Assembly: GCA_016712035.1 (NCBI GenBank)
Contig: JADJRT010000001.1
Span: forward strand, 558,001 to 622,000
Origin: Flammeovirgaceae bacterium
GTDB taxonomy: Bacteria; Bacteroidota; Bacteroidia; Cytophagales; Cyclobacteriaceae
Direction: 5' to 3'
Length of the DNA: 64,000 nt
Shown here: positions 19,528 to 28,806 of the stretch, one piece after another
Layout: each line of letters starts with the position of its first letter
How positions within the stretch are numbered: the first letter of the stretch is position 1
Translations under genes and position numbers: made by a program
The notes under the pieces: generated by a model
Database searches by the model: none
What the model was told of the DNA's origin: nothing
The model's input: the letters and a program-made list of their open reading frames with translations, nothing else

Positions 19528-20414
19528 CTAAAACGGCCGAGATATTTTGCCGGGCAATTCATCACTCTGCTCCAGTTTTACAATAAATGTTGCCCCGTTC
19601 CCTTCTTCGCTTTGGCAGATTAACTCGCCATTCATTTTTTCGACCAGGGCTTTAACGATTGATAGTCCCAGTCCTGTTGAACTTTCGCCCCCGGTAGGCC
19701 GGGCAGATAACCGTTGAAATTTTCTATAAAGTTGGCGCTGATCTTCTATCGTAAAACCCGGACCCTCGTCTCTTACCTTTACAACAATTTTGTTTTCGAC
19801 TTCTTCAATTGAGGTATAGATATGTTTATTGGCCGGAGAAAATTTCAACGCGTTTGAAATCAGATTTTCAAAAATTCGATAGAGATAAAGTTTATCAGCA
19901 ACAACCACTGACTGCTTTGAGGTATCGAAGTGCATTTGAATTTTTTCTTTTCTGCCAACGTTCGGTAATTCTTAATCAACGAACCCAGCAACACGGAAAT
20001 ATTTAAGGGCTCAAGGGTAAAATCAATACCCTGATCTTCCAGCCTCCGGTTATCAAGTAGGTTGCGAATCATGCCTAATCCATCGGCCACAATCTGATGG
20101 ATCTTTCCTAAGTATTCCTGCTGTTCTCCGGTCAGGTTTGTAGCGCTAATCTCCATCAGCTGGATAAGCGCAAAGATTCGATTGAAAGGACCTTTTAAAT
20201 CGTGCGAAACCAAGCCAATCAATTGTTGCTTTTCATGCACCAGCTCGCCCACTTGTTTATTTCTTTTTTCTTGTTCGAGAATCTGTCTTTTTATCTCACG
20301 ACTTTGAACAAGAATCAATTTATTCTTTTGCTTCAGTTTTAGGTAAGCACGCACCTGCAAAACGATAACCACCAGCAAAAGAATAATCAATACGATGTTA
20401 AGGGTGCTATCCAT
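19528..20414 (-). CDS. Membrane-anchored sensor histidine kinase (one-base frameshift)
   Basis: One N-terminal transmembrane helix (LNIVLIILLLVVIVLQV) is followed by a coiled coil (KLKQKNKLILVQSREIKRQ), the H-box VSHDLKGPFNR, and the ATP-binding domain with N-box LISNALKFSP, G1 DEGPGF and G2 GLGLSIVKALV. The frame breaks near 19938, where AAGAAAAAATTC lacks one A; restoring it gives KKKIQMHFDTSKQSVV and a 295-residue kinase. No extracellular sensor domain exists, so the signal is probably cytoplasmic or membrane-derived. The receiver gene next door is the probable partner. Confidence 0.85.
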
Positions 20415-20509
20415 CAGTCCTTTTAGGTAACTAAGCGTATTCGGTTTAAGAAAAAGTAAATGTAAGATTTATCCGCTTTTAATAAAATTACAGATAGCGC
20501 CAATGGGGA

Positions 20510-20980
20510 TTATATCCTGATTCTAAGCTCCTCTTTGTGTTTCACAGGTACTTTAATGGTTACGCCATGGACACTAACCCTGATAAAACCCATGTATTGT
20601 ATTTGGTATTTTTTACCTCCTATCAGGTTAATTATAGTATCGAGTAGCCCCAATTCCTTTAGGGATAGCGTAGCAATGAGCGGAACTGAAAAATCAGATT
20701 TAGGCGGAATGGGTAGTTTTAAGTCCTGTCGCACTTTGGCCGACAGTTTGCCATCAACCAATACATCCACAGAGATCTCTTTCAGCTTCATCTTCATGCT
20801 ATTTGGATTGTAAAAGAATGCTTCGCCTTTAAGTAGTGGTTCTTGCTTTGTTTCGTCCATTTCTACAACGATATTTCTAACCCCCTTAAATACAATTTCT
20901 TCTTTCGGAGCGCAGGAAAAAGGAAGCCGTTCAGGATAATGAGAGACTGACAAGATAAAAACCTTTAAAAATTGTTTCAT
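20510..20980 (-). CDS. LEA/WHy-like lipoprotein (N-terminus probably damaged by two indels)
   Basis: The mature region resembles a Late Embryogenesis Abundant type 2/WHy beta-sandwich: NIVVEMDETKQEPLLKGEAFFYNPNSMKMKLKEISVDVLVDG, then IPPKSDFSVPLIATLSL. The function is unknown. As read, the N-terminus (VSHYPERLPFSCAP) is not a good signal peptide. Removing one base near 20935 and adding a T in the run near 20920 would give SVLIILNGFLFSCAPKEE, a convincing lipoprotein signal with lipobox FSC. Two compensating errors are thus likely, but this is inference. About 156 residues. Confidence 0.6.
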   Translation of the reverse strand: MKQFLKVFILSVSHYPERLPFSCAPKEEIVFKGVRNIVVEMDETKQEPLLKGEAFFYNPNSMKMKLKEISVDVLVDGKLSAKVRQDLKLPIPPKSDFSVPLIATLSLKELGLLDTIINLIGGKKYQIQYMGFIRVSVHGVTIKVPVKHKEELRIRI

Positions 20981-20985
20981 AACGC

Positions 20986-20993
20986 CAAAGTTA
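20986..20993 (-). promoter_or_regulatory. Candidate -7 element directly before the LEA-like gene
   Basis: TAACTTTG on the minus strand exactly matches TAnnTTTG and ends five bases before the ATG at 20980, implying a leaderless or nearly leaderless transcript. Confidence 0.4.
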
Positions 20994-21016
20994 CTTGTAG
21001 CGTTTAAATTAGCACT

Positions 21017-21643
21017 ATGGAATTATCTCTTGCGCATAATCTTGACCGATTAGTTGATGGTTTGGCCGATCAGGGTTACGCCATCATCGATAATTTCCTT
21101 TCGACCAACGAAGTTGACGCTATCCTTCAGCTCGATGAATTCAAGGGTGAGCTGTTACAATTTCAAAAGGCAGGTATTGGTAAAAATTCTGGAAAGCAAA
21201 TCAATGAAAGTATCCGTGGGGATTACATTCATTGGATCAATCCGGCTATGGCAGCCCCGGTCATTCAAGTTTACTTAACCAAACTCAATGGTCTGAATAA
21301 ACATGTAAACCAGAGTTTGTTTTTGAGCTTGAAAGACTACGAGATACACATGACTGTATATCCTGTTGGTTCGTATTACCATCGCCATCTGGATCAGTTT
21401 AAGCCGGACGATCATCGTAAACTTTCTGTCATTTGTTATCTGAATAAAGATTGGCAGGAAGCCGAAGGGGGGCAGCTAAAGATTTATCATAAGGATGATA
21501 ATTTTTCTATTCTACCCATAGCGGGTCGACTGGTATGTTTTCGTAGCGATTTGCTTGAGCATGAAGTGCTGCCGGCAACGCGTAACCGCTTAAGCCTTAC
21601 AGGATGGATCCTCGATCAGCATTCAGATTTAAGACACCTTTAA
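21017..21643 (+). CDS. 2-oxoglutarate/Fe(II) oxygenase, prolyl 4-hydroxylase-like
   Basis: This 208-residue cytoplasmic protein has the double-stranded beta-helix iron site: HxD in YHRHLDQF (residues about 121-128), the distal His in LLEHEVLPA and the 2-oxoglutarate-binding Arg in RNRLSLTGW. The start QGYAIIDNFLS is typical of the SM-20/PHD-like branch, which hydroxylates protein prolines or related substrates. The target is unknown. The frame is intact, and the gene sits between the LEA-like gene and fumC. Confidence 0.85.
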   Translation: MELSLAHNLDRLVDGLADQGYAIIDNFLSTNEVDAILQLDEFKGELLQFQKAGIGKNSGKQINESIRGDYIHWINPAMAAPVIQVYLTKLNGLNKHVNQSLFLSLKDYEIHMTVYPVGSYYHRHLDQFKPDDHRKLSVICYLNKDWQEAEGGQLKIYHKDDNFSILPIAGRLVCFRSDLLEHEVLPATRNRLSLTGWILDQHSDLRHL

Positions 21644-21731
21644 CGCGTTATACTTTCAGTCATTTTCCTTTTATATCCACCGCTGAGAATTAAATTTGTT
21701 CTCTATTTATTTTATTATAACCTGAACGCAT

Positions 21732-23142
21732 ATGAGTTTTCGAATTGAAAAAGACACGATGGGCGAGGTGCAAGTTCCTGCCGACAAATATTGGGGCGCC
21801 CAAACCGAGCGCTCAAGAAATAATTTTAAGATCGGCCCTGAGGCGAGCATGCCAAAAGAAATTATTTATGCTTTTGGTTATTTAAAAAAAGCAGCCGCTA
21901 TGGCTAATCAGGAGTTAGGCGCGCTAGATGCAGCCAAAAGAGATTTAATTGGCAAAGTGTGTGATGAAATAATTGCCGGCAATCTGGATGATCAGTTTCC
22001 ACTTGTGATTTGGCAAACAGGTTCGGGCACGCAAAGCAACATGAACGCGAATGAAGTAATTGCTTACCGGGCGCACGTGTTAAGTGGCGGCAAACTTACG
22101 GACGAGAAAAAAGTTCTTCATCCCAATGATGATGTCAACAAGTCTCAATCCTCAAACGATACATTTCCTACCGCTATGCATATTGCTTCCTATAAGCAAG
22201 TAGTAGAGATCACCTTGCCGGGTTTGCAAAAGTTACGCGACACGTTAGCTAAAAAGGTTGCGGCTTTTAAAAAATATTGTAAAGACCGGGCGTACGCATT
22301 TCATGGATGCAACACCCTTAACATTGGGCCAGGAGTTTAGTGGCTATGTACAACAACTTGATAACAGCATGCGCACTATTAACAATGCCTTGGAGGCCGT
22401 TCGCGAGTTAGCTTTAGGTGGCACAGCTGTTGGCACAGGATTAAACACCCCCAAAGGATATGATGTATTAGTTGCAAAAAGAATTGCCGAGCTAACAGGA
22501 TATCCATTTGTAACGGCACCCAATAAGTTTGAATCGCTGGCCGCACATGACGCTATGGTGGAGCTTTCAGGAGCCTTGAAGCGTTCGGCTGTTTCTCTTA
22601 TGAAAATCGGAAACGATATTCGAATGTTGAGCTCAGGCCCGCGTTCGGGTATCGGAGAAATAGTTATTCCAGATAACGAACCCGGCTCATCCATTATGCC
22701 AGGCAAGGTAAACCCAACACAACCCGAGGCACTGACCATGGTTTGCGCGCAGGTAATCGGTAACGATGTTGCGGTTTCGATAGGTGGGTCCAATGGTCAT
22801 TTCGAGTTGAATGTATTTAAACCTGTGATTGCTTCTAACGTGTTGCAATCGGCACGATTGATTGGTGATGCGTGTACATCTTTCAATGACAAATGTGCTG
22901 TTGGGATTGAACCCAATCTTTCGATCATCAAACAACACATGGAGAATTCTTTGATGTTGGTGACTTCGCTAAACACACATATTGGCTATGAAAACGCAGC
23001 TAAGATTGCTAAGAAGGCGCACAAGGAAAATAAAACTTTGCGAGAAGCTGCCATTGAATTGGGGTTAGTTACGTCTGAGCAATTCGATCAATGGGTTCGT
23101 CCTGAAAAGATGGTCGGGAGTATGGATTATTCTCAACATTAA
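21732..23142 (+). CDS. fumC: Class II fumarate hydratase (one-base frameshift)
   Basis: FumC interconverts fumarate and malate in the citric acid cycle. The start FRIEKDTMGEVQVPADKYWGAQTERS, the active-site segment TGSGTQSNMNANEV, HPNDDVNKSQSSND and the signature loop GSSIMPGKVNPTQPEA are all present. The break lies near 22270, where six As should be five; correction joins KKVAAF to KNIVKTGRTHFMDATPLTLGQE, containing the catalytic His segment. Corrected length is 469 residues, normal for class II fumarases (about 460-470). Confidence 0.94.
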
Positions 23143-23245
23143 GAGGGATGTGACTTCTTAAATCACGGTAAGTATAGAAAGCGCCCCGAATGAAGCATTT
23201 TCAGAATATTTTCTTACTTTTATTCCAGATTTAAACCCACAATCA

Positions 23246-23884
23246 ATGAAAACTAAAGTTGTAGTCATTTGCCTGGCGCTGATTTTTTCCGGCATGCAAG
23301 TTTTCGCCCAACTCTCCAAGAAGGAGAAAAAGGAATGGAAAAAGAAAGCCAAAGAATACGCCAAGAGCCCTAGTAACCTGAAGACTTTTACGGAAGCTAA
23401 GCAGGTTGCAGACACGGATAACACTGCATTAAAATCGCAGGTAAGTACCCTTAATGGGCAGATCAGTCAGAAGAACACCCGAATCGCAGAATTGGAAGAT
23501 CAGATTTCAAGAATGCGTGGTGAACTTACTTCAGCGCGTGCCGAACTCGATCAATTGAAAGCAGCGCCTCCGTCAAACTCAATGGATTTTTCGAAGGGCG
23601 TAGTTTTTAAAGTTCAAATAGGAGCATTTAAAAACAAAGATCTCTCTAAGTATTTCGACAACAATCCAAACTTTGGTGGCGAAGCAACCCAAAGTGGTGA
23701 GCAGAAGTTTACTATTGGAATTTTTAGAGATTATTGGGAAGCAGATAAGTTTAAGAAATATATGCGCGAAATGGGCGTTAAGGATGCCTGGATTGTTCCC
23801 TACAAAGATGGACAGCGCGTTGAAATTAAAGATGTATTGGAAGGCGTAGTAGCGGAGAAGGAAAAGGCCGAGACGCCTAAATAA
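23246..23884 (+). CDS. Secreted coiled-coil protein with SPOR-like C-terminus
   Basis: This 212-residue protein has a signal peptide (VVVICLALIFSGMQVFAQ), a strongly basic segment (SKKEKKEWKKKAKEYAK), a coiled coil (about residues 60-110, VSTLNGQISQKNTRIAELE), a short Pro-rich linker and a C-terminal region FKVQIGAFKNKD...FTIGIFRDYWEADKFKKYM that has the periodicity of SPOR peptidoglycan-binding domains. It is annotated in similar genomes as an ezrin/radixin/moesin-like protein because of the coiled coil. A periplasmic cell-wall role is plausible, not shown. A terminator follows. Confidence 0.7.
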   Translation: MKTKVVVICLALIFSGMQVFAQLSKKEKKEWKKKAKEYAKSPSNLKTFTEAKQVADTDNTALKSQVSTLNGQISQKNTRIAELEDQISRMRGELTSARAELDQLKAAPPSNSMDFSKGVVFKVQIGAFKNKDLSKYFDNNPNFGGEATQSGEQKFTIGIFRDYWEADKFKKYMREMGVKDAWIVPYKDGQRVEIKDVLEGVVAEKEKAETPK

Positions 23885-23907
23885 TATTTTAAATAGTAAA
23901 TCACGAG

Positions 23908-23938
23908 AGGCAGCTCAAAAGGCTGCCTTTTTTATTTT
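23908..23938 (+). terminator. Intrinsic terminator
   Basis: AGGCAGC/GCTGCCT form a 7-bp stem with loop TCAAAAG, followed by a T-rich tail (TTTTTATTTT). It closes the coiled-coil protein gene before the next promoter. Confidence 0.85.
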
Positions 23939-23954
23939 CACTCGATTCTATTTG

Positions 23955-23962
23955 TATTTTTG
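23955..23962 (+). promoter_or_regulatory. Candidate -7 element four bases before the glycine-rich gene
   Basis: TATTTTTG matches TAnnTTTG exactly and ends four bases before ATG 23967, again implying a leaderless transcript. It favours ATG 23967 over the in-frame TTG at 23952, which would lie upstream of the promoter. Confidence 0.4.
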
Positions 23963-23966
23963 CCCG

Positions 23967-24746
23967 ATGGCGCGAATTGTGAGTTGTATTTTTCTTTTGT
24001 TTGGCTTCAGTGTGTCTCAGGCCCAAATCCGATTAGCCAAGCTTTCCATTGAAAAGAATGAAAAGTATCTGATTCAGGCTTCTGATATTTTAGTGGTTGA
24101 TACTTTAATCATGGCAGACTCGTCACAGATAATCTTAAACCATGATAAGAAGGATAATTTTATCCATGCGAAAATATTAATTGTAGGTTCTAACTGTTTG
24201 ATTAGCGGATCGGGATTGAAAGGGAAAGATGGCATTAAGGGAGTAGATGGAATTGAAATGGCAAGCCCTTGCCGGCAAGGTGGAATTGGACAGGATGGCT
24301 CGATAGGTTTTAATGGAAGAACGGGAAATTCGTTATTTATTTATTCTGACGATATTCAAATCAAGGGCTCGCTGACTATTAATTTGAATGGTGGTGATGG
24401 TGGTGATGGTGGCGATGGCGGCCAGGGCGGTGGAGGAGGACCGGGCACACGTGTATGTGCGGGTGGCGATGGCGGTCAGGGAGGAAGTGGTTCGAGAGGC
24501 GGTAATGGCGGTGATGGCGGTAGCCTGGAGATTGATTGCAAGCGTTGCCCCGACTTACAAGTTTGGTTAGGAAGTAGATTACAGGTGAAAAATTATGGCG
24601 GGTTTGGTGGTTTAGGAGGCGAAGCAGGCCGTGGTGGTCTTACGGGTTTGGGTCCGGTTAAGGATGGTAAAAATGGTATTCGTGGGTACCATGGCGAAGA
24701 AGGTGAGGCGGGGAAAAACGGAGCTATTACATTCAATAAGAAATAG
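23967..24746 (+). CDS. Secreted glycine-rich, collagen-like protein
   Basis: This 259-residue protein has a signal peptide (IFLLFGFSVSQAQ), a beta-strand region (ILVVDTLIMADSSQIIL) and then long Gly-rich repeats: Gly-X-Y stretches such as GLKGKDGIKGVDG and GHGEEGEAG-like YHGEEGEAGKNG, plus GGDGGDGG runs around residues 145-185. Several Cys are scattered (SPCRQ, RVCAGG, DCKRCPD). It resembles bacterial collagen-like surface proteins with a right-handed beta or triple-helical fold. It ends one base before recJ, so it is probably co-transcribed with recJ and lptB, an odd partner for a secreted protein. Function unknown. I take ATG 23967 (MARIVSC). Confidence 0.7.
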   Translation: MARIVSCIFLLFGFSVSQAQIRLAKLSIEKNEKYLIQASDILVVDTLIMADSSQIILNHDKKDNFIHAKILIVGSNCLISGSGLKGKDGIKGVDGIEMASPCRQGGIGQDGSIGFNGRTGNSLFIYSDDIQIKGSLTINLNGGDGGDGGDGGQGGGGGPGTRVCAGGDGGQGGSGSRGGNGGDGGSLEIDCKRCPDLQVWLGSRLQVKNYGGFGGLGGEAGRGGLTGLGPVKDGKNGIRGYHGEEGEAGKNGAITFNKK

Positions 24747-24747
24747 C

Positions 24748-26448
24748 ATGCAAAAGAGATGGATATACGCACGCATGCCTTCGCCTCAGGAAGTGGAAGC
24801 ACTTAGCAATTCCATTAATGTAAACCCACACTTATCAACTGTATTATGGCAGCGGGGTATCTGTGATTTTGATTCAGCAAAAAAATTCTTCCGCCCCACA
24901 TTAGATCAATTACACGATCCGTTTCTACTTAAAGATATGGATCATGCAGTGCAGCGGCTCAAAGAGGCCATTGATCGAAATGAAAAAATTCTGATCTATG
25001 GAGATTATGACGTTGACGGCACAACATCTGTGGCGCTGGTTTATAGTTATCTAAAAACTTTTTATCCCACTTGTAACTATTACATACCCGATCGATATAC
25101 AGAGGGGTATGGCGTATCTGAAGCGGGTATAATTTGGGCTGAGGAAAATAAATTTTCTCTGATCATTGCTCTAGATCTGGGTATCAAAGCCTCAGACATG
25201 GTGACCTTAGCCAAGCATAAGGGGATCGATTTTATTATTTGTGATCATCATTTACCGGGAGGAGAAATTCCCAATGCGGTGGCTGTCCTCGATCCCAAAC
25301 GCGAAGATTGCGAGTATCCGTTCAAAGAATTAAGTGGTTGTGGCCTGGGGTTTAAACTGATTCAAGCATTTGCGCAGAAGTTTCGAAAGCCTGAAGAGGT
25401 ATATGAATATCTCGACTTGGTTGTGGTGAGCATTGCATCCGATATTGTACCTATTAGTGGTGAGAATCGAATCCTGGCTCACTTTGGTTTAAAGAAATTG
25501 AATCAAAATCCCAGTCCAGGACTGAAGGCTCTTAAAGAAATTGCAACGATTAAAACCGATCTCGATATTTCTGGGATTGTGTTCACAGTAGGCCCTCGCA
25601 TCAATGCAGCGGGCAGAGTTGCGCATGCCGAGGGTGCGGTAGAACTTTTAATTGCCAGTAGCGAAACGGAAGCAAATCAGTTAGCTGAGAAAATAAATGC
25701 CAAGAACGATTTGCGCAGAGAATTTGACTTAAGCATTACCGAGGAGGCGATTGACATGGTTGAAAGCAATGAAACACTGCTTAACGCTAAATCTACCGTA
25801 CTTTTTAAAGAAACCTGGCACAAGGGAGTAATTGGCATAGTTGCTGCACGGTGTGTTGAAAAATTTTACCGTCCTACTGTGATCCTGACTGAATCCAATG
25901 ATAAAATTACTGGCTCCGCACGCAGTGTTAAAGATTTTGATCTTTATGAAGCACTGCATAAGTGTAGTGATTTATTGGAAAAATTTGGTGGACATAAATA
26001 TGCGGCCGGACTTACACTGGATCGCAGCAAGTTGCTTTCGTTTCAGGAGAGATTTGAAGAAGTTGTGTCGGCATCAATTACCGAAGAAATGCGCACACCC
26101 GTAATATCTATTGATGTACCGATTCAGTTTGATTTAATGACCTCAAAATTTAATGAGGTACTTAAGCAAATGGCCCCCTTTGGCCCTGATAATCCCAAAC
26201 CTGTTTTCGAAGCGCGTCATGTTTTTGTAATGAATTCACTCTCTTCATTTAAAGAGAAGCATCTTCGATTTTTAGCAGGGCAGGCAGGGAACGAAGCTGT
26301 GTTTAATGCTGTGGCGTTTGATTTAATGGAACACTATGAACGTATTGAATCAGGTGAATATTTTCGAATAGCTTTTACCTTAGATGAAAATACATTTAAT
26401 GGGTTAACCACACTTCAACTACGAATTAAGGATATCAAATTTGAATAA
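24748..26448 (+). CDS. recJ: Single-stranded-DNA-specific exonuclease RecJ
   Basis: RecJ degrades single-stranded DNA 5' to 3' in recombination and repair. The DHH-family motifs are present: ILIYGDYDVDGTTSVAL (motif I), LIIALDLGIKA (motif II), IICDHHLPG (motif III, DHH), SGCGLGFKL, and the DHHA1 region with HKGVIGIVAARCVEKF and GSARSV followed by GGHKYAAG. I start at ATG 24748 (MQKRWIYARMPS), one base after the previous stop; a longer in-frame reading from 24631 lies inside the glycine-rich gene and is not family-like. 566 residues, normal. Confidence 0.95.
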   Translation: MQKRWIYARMPSPQEVEALSNSINVNPHLSTVLWQRGICDFDSAKKFFRPTLDQLHDPFLLKDMDHAVQRLKEAIDRNEKILIYGDYDVDGTTSVALVYSYLKTFYPTCNYYIPDRYTEGYGVSEAGIIWAEENKFSLIIALDLGIKASDMVTLAKHKGIDFIICDHHLPGGEIPNAVAVLDPKREDCEYPFKELSGCGLGFKLIQAFAQKFRKPEEVYEYLDLVVVSIASDIVPISGENRILAHFGLKKLNQNPSPGLKALKEIATIKTDLDISGIVFTVGPRINAAGRVAHAEGAVELLIASSETEANQLAEKINAKNDLRREFDLSITEEAIDMVESNETLLNAKSTVLFKETWHKGVIGIVAARCVEKFYRPTVILTESNDKITGSARSVKDFDLYEALHKCSDLLEKFGGHKYAAGLTLDRSKLLSFQERFEEVVSASITEEMRTPVISIDVPIQFDLMTSKFNEVLKQMAPFGPDNPKPVFEARHVFVMNSLSSFKEKHLRFLAGQAGNEAVFNAVAFDLMEHYERIESGEYFRIAFTLDENTFNGLTTLQLRIKDIKFE

Positions 26449-26449
26449 T

Positions 26450-27193
26450 ATGATCTTGCGAGCCGAAAACCTTATTAAGCGATATAAGAAGCGCACCGTG
26501 GTAAACAACGTATCGGTGCATGTTTCGCAAGGCGAGATTGTAGGCTTGTTAGGCCCTAATGGTGCCGGTAAAACGACAAGCTTTTATATGATTGTGGGTT
26601 TGATAAAACCCAACGAAGGCACCATCTTTCTTGATGAGGAAAACATTACTGATTTGCCGATGTACCAACGTGCAAAAATTGGTATCGGCTATCTGGCCCA
26701 GGAGGCATCGGTCTTTAGAAAGCTTACGGTGGAAGAAAATATAATGGCTCCTTTGGAAATGCGGAACATTCCTAAAAAAGAGCGGAAGGAAAAAGTAGAA
26801 AAACTCCTGGAGGAATTTAGCCTAACTCATGTGCGGAAAAACATGGGCATGGTATTGTCGGGTGGCGAGCGAAGACGAACTGAAATTGCCCGGGCATTGG
26901 CCGTTGACCCAAAATTCGTTCTGCTTGATGAACCCTTTGCAGGCGTTGACCCCATCGCGGTTGAAGAAATTCAAGGAATTGTGGGGCGATTGAAAAAGAA
27001 AAATATAGGCATACTCATAACCGATCACAACGTGGATGAAACACTATCCATTACCGATCGTGCTTACCTGATGGTGGAAGGTAAACTTTTTAAAGCGGGC
27101 ACCGCTGAGGAACTTGCCAATGATCCCCTTGTTCGTAAAGTATATCTAGGTCAAAACTTCCTGCTTAGAAGAAAGGTTACCAATCCTGAATAA
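26450..27193 (+). CDS. lptB: LPS export ABC transporter ATP-binding protein
   Basis: LptB is the cytoplasmic ATPase that drives LptFG and moves lipopolysaccharide from the inner membrane to the outer membrane. It has Walker A GPNGAGKTT, signature LSGGERRRTEIARAL, Walker B FVLLDEPFAGVD and H-loop LITDHNV, with the LptB-specific FAGVDPIAVEEIQ. The start is ATG 26450 (MILRAENLIKRY), one base after the recJ stop; a TTG nine bases upstream is less likely. 247 residues, full length. Confidence 0.95.
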   Translation: MILRAENLIKRYKKRTVVNNVSVHVSQGEIVGLLGPNGAGKTTSFYMIVGLIKPNEGTIFLDEENITDLPMYQRAKIGIGYLAQEASVFRKLTVEENIMAPLEMRNIPKKERKEKVEKLLEEFSLTHVRKNMGMVLSGGERRRTEIARALAVDPKFVLLDEPFAGVDPIAVEEIQGIVGRLKKKNIGILITDHNVDETLSITDRAYLMVEGKLFKAGTAEELANDPLVRKVYLGQNFLLRRKVTNPE

Positions 27194-27199
27194 TTGATT

Positions 27200-27231
27200 T
27201 TTGGTAATCGAACCGGCTACTCCTATTTTTG
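27200..27231 (+). promoter_or_regulatory. Bacteroidota-type promoter for the GH3-like gene
   Basis: TTTG (27200-27203), a 20-base spacer and TATTTTTG (27224-27231) match the TTTG/TAnnTTTG consensus with ideal spacing. The ATG at 27241 follows after nine bases. Confidence 0.6.
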
Positions 27232-27240
27232 AAGCAATAC

Positions 27241-28763
27241 ATGCAAATCCTTAATTCCATTCTAACCTGGGTTATGAGAAAGCGGATCCATCAGATCGAG
27301 CTTTTCATGAAATACCCGCATGACGTGCAGGATGAAGTATTAAGACGACTAATCAGTACGGCCCGCTATACCGAGTTTGGTCAAAAGTATGCGTTTGATG
27401 ATCTCATCAATTATGAAGACTTTAAAAGGCGCGTACCGATCCATACCTACGAACAGATTTTCCCGTACATCAACAGAGCCATGCATGGCGAGCAAAATCT
27501 GCTTTGGCCTTCTGAAGTAAAATGGTTTGCCAAATCTAGTGGAACCACCAATGCCCGAAGTAAATTTATACCCGTTACCCCCGAGGCATTGGAAGAGTGT
27601 CATTTTAAAGGCGGAAAAGATTTGCTTTCTATTTTTGTAAACAATAATCCCGATACAAGAATTTTTTCGGGCAAAGGGTTAGGCGTTGGAGGCAGTTCGC
27701 AGGTCAATGAATTTGATCCCACTTCTACCTCCTATTATGGCGATGTATCAGCGGTGATAATTCAAAACCTTCCCCCGTGGGCGGAGTTCATTCGTACCCC
27801 CAGTTTAGAAGTGGCCTTGATGAATAACTGGGAAGAAAAAATTGAGCGTCTTGCACGCGAAACAATTGGTGTAAATGTTACCCATATTGCCGGAGTTCCC
27901 ACCTGGACGGTATTGTTACTGCAACATATATTGGCTATCGAAAAAAAATCTTCCGTATTGGAAGTTTGGCCTAACCTGGAAGTATTTTTTCACGGGGCAG
28001 TTGCTTTTAAACCTTACAAAAATCTTTTCAAGTCGATTATCCCTAGCGACCAAATGAAATATTGGGAAACCTATAACGCAAGCGAGGGTTTTTTTGGAAT
28101 TCAGGATCAAAGTAATTCCGAAGACTTATTGTTGATGCTTGACTATGGGGTGTTTTATGAATTCATCAGGGTAGAAGATTTAGACGATGAATATCCGGAA
28201 GCCTTTCGTTGGCTGAGGTGGAGGTAGGGAAGAATTATGCCATGGTGATAACTACGAACGCGGGATTGTGGCGATACAACATAGGCGACACAGTTAAGTT
28301 TACCAGTGTCTCTCCGCATCGAATTCGCATCAGTGGCCGTACCAAACATTTTATGAATGCTTTTGGAGAAGAAATAATCATTGAAAATGCCGAGACCGCC
28401 ATTACCTGTGCATGCGAACAAACCGGAGCTGTGATTGATAATTTTACGGCTGCGCCCATTTACCTGGAAAAATCTAAACGCGGAGGGCACGAATGGATAA
28501 TTGAATTCCGAACAAATCCGCGTGACATGAATGAGTTCATTCATGTACTTGATGACACGCTTCGCAAAATTAATTCTGATTACGATGCCAAGCGTTCCAT
28601 GGATCTGGCTCTGGTAGCCCCGACCATCCACGCAGTAGAGGAAGGAACGTTTTATAATTGGATGAAAAAGCGCGGCAAACTGGGTGGCCAAAACAAAGTG
28701 CCCCGTTTAAGTAATTCCCGTGAGTTTGTTGATGACATACTTGCGATGATTGCCGCTGTGTGA
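27241..28763 (+). CDS. GH3-like adenylating enzyme (one-base frameshift)
   Basis: GH3-family proteins are acyl-adenylate/amido-transferases named for plant auxin-conjugating enzymes; bacterial members are common in this phylum and their substrate is unknown. The N-terminus LNSILTWVMRKRIHQIELFMKYP is typical. The ATP-binding motifs AKSSGTTNARSKFIPVT and YWETYNASEGFFGIQ are complete, and the C-terminal domain includes GLWRYNIGDTVKF and SGRTKHFMNAFGEEI. A T is missing near 28208; correction joins PEAF to SLAEVEVGKNYAMVI. Corrected length is 507 residues. ATG 27241 is chosen over a TTG at 27229 because that TTG overlaps the promoter's -7 box. Confidence 0.88.
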
Positions 28764-28806
28764 TTACCTTTTGACGTTTTTCTAACTCCTTCAACTTTAT
28801 TTTCTT

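Noticed and set aside
24388..24570. CRISPR or tandem repeat array in the GGTGATGG stretch
   Set aside because: Short GGTGGTGATGG repeats are codon-level repeats of a Gly-Asp-rich protein; no spacers.
24631..24747. Longer N-terminus for RecJ
   Set aside because: It overlaps the end of the glycine-rich gene and has no family similarity; ATG 24748 gives the normal start.
28155..28691. 178-codon minus-strand frame opposite the GH3-like gene
   Set aside because: It lies wholly across a family-supported gene and shows no domain. Also true for 22344-22793 opposite fumC, 35520-35894 opposite ispH and 24593-24802.
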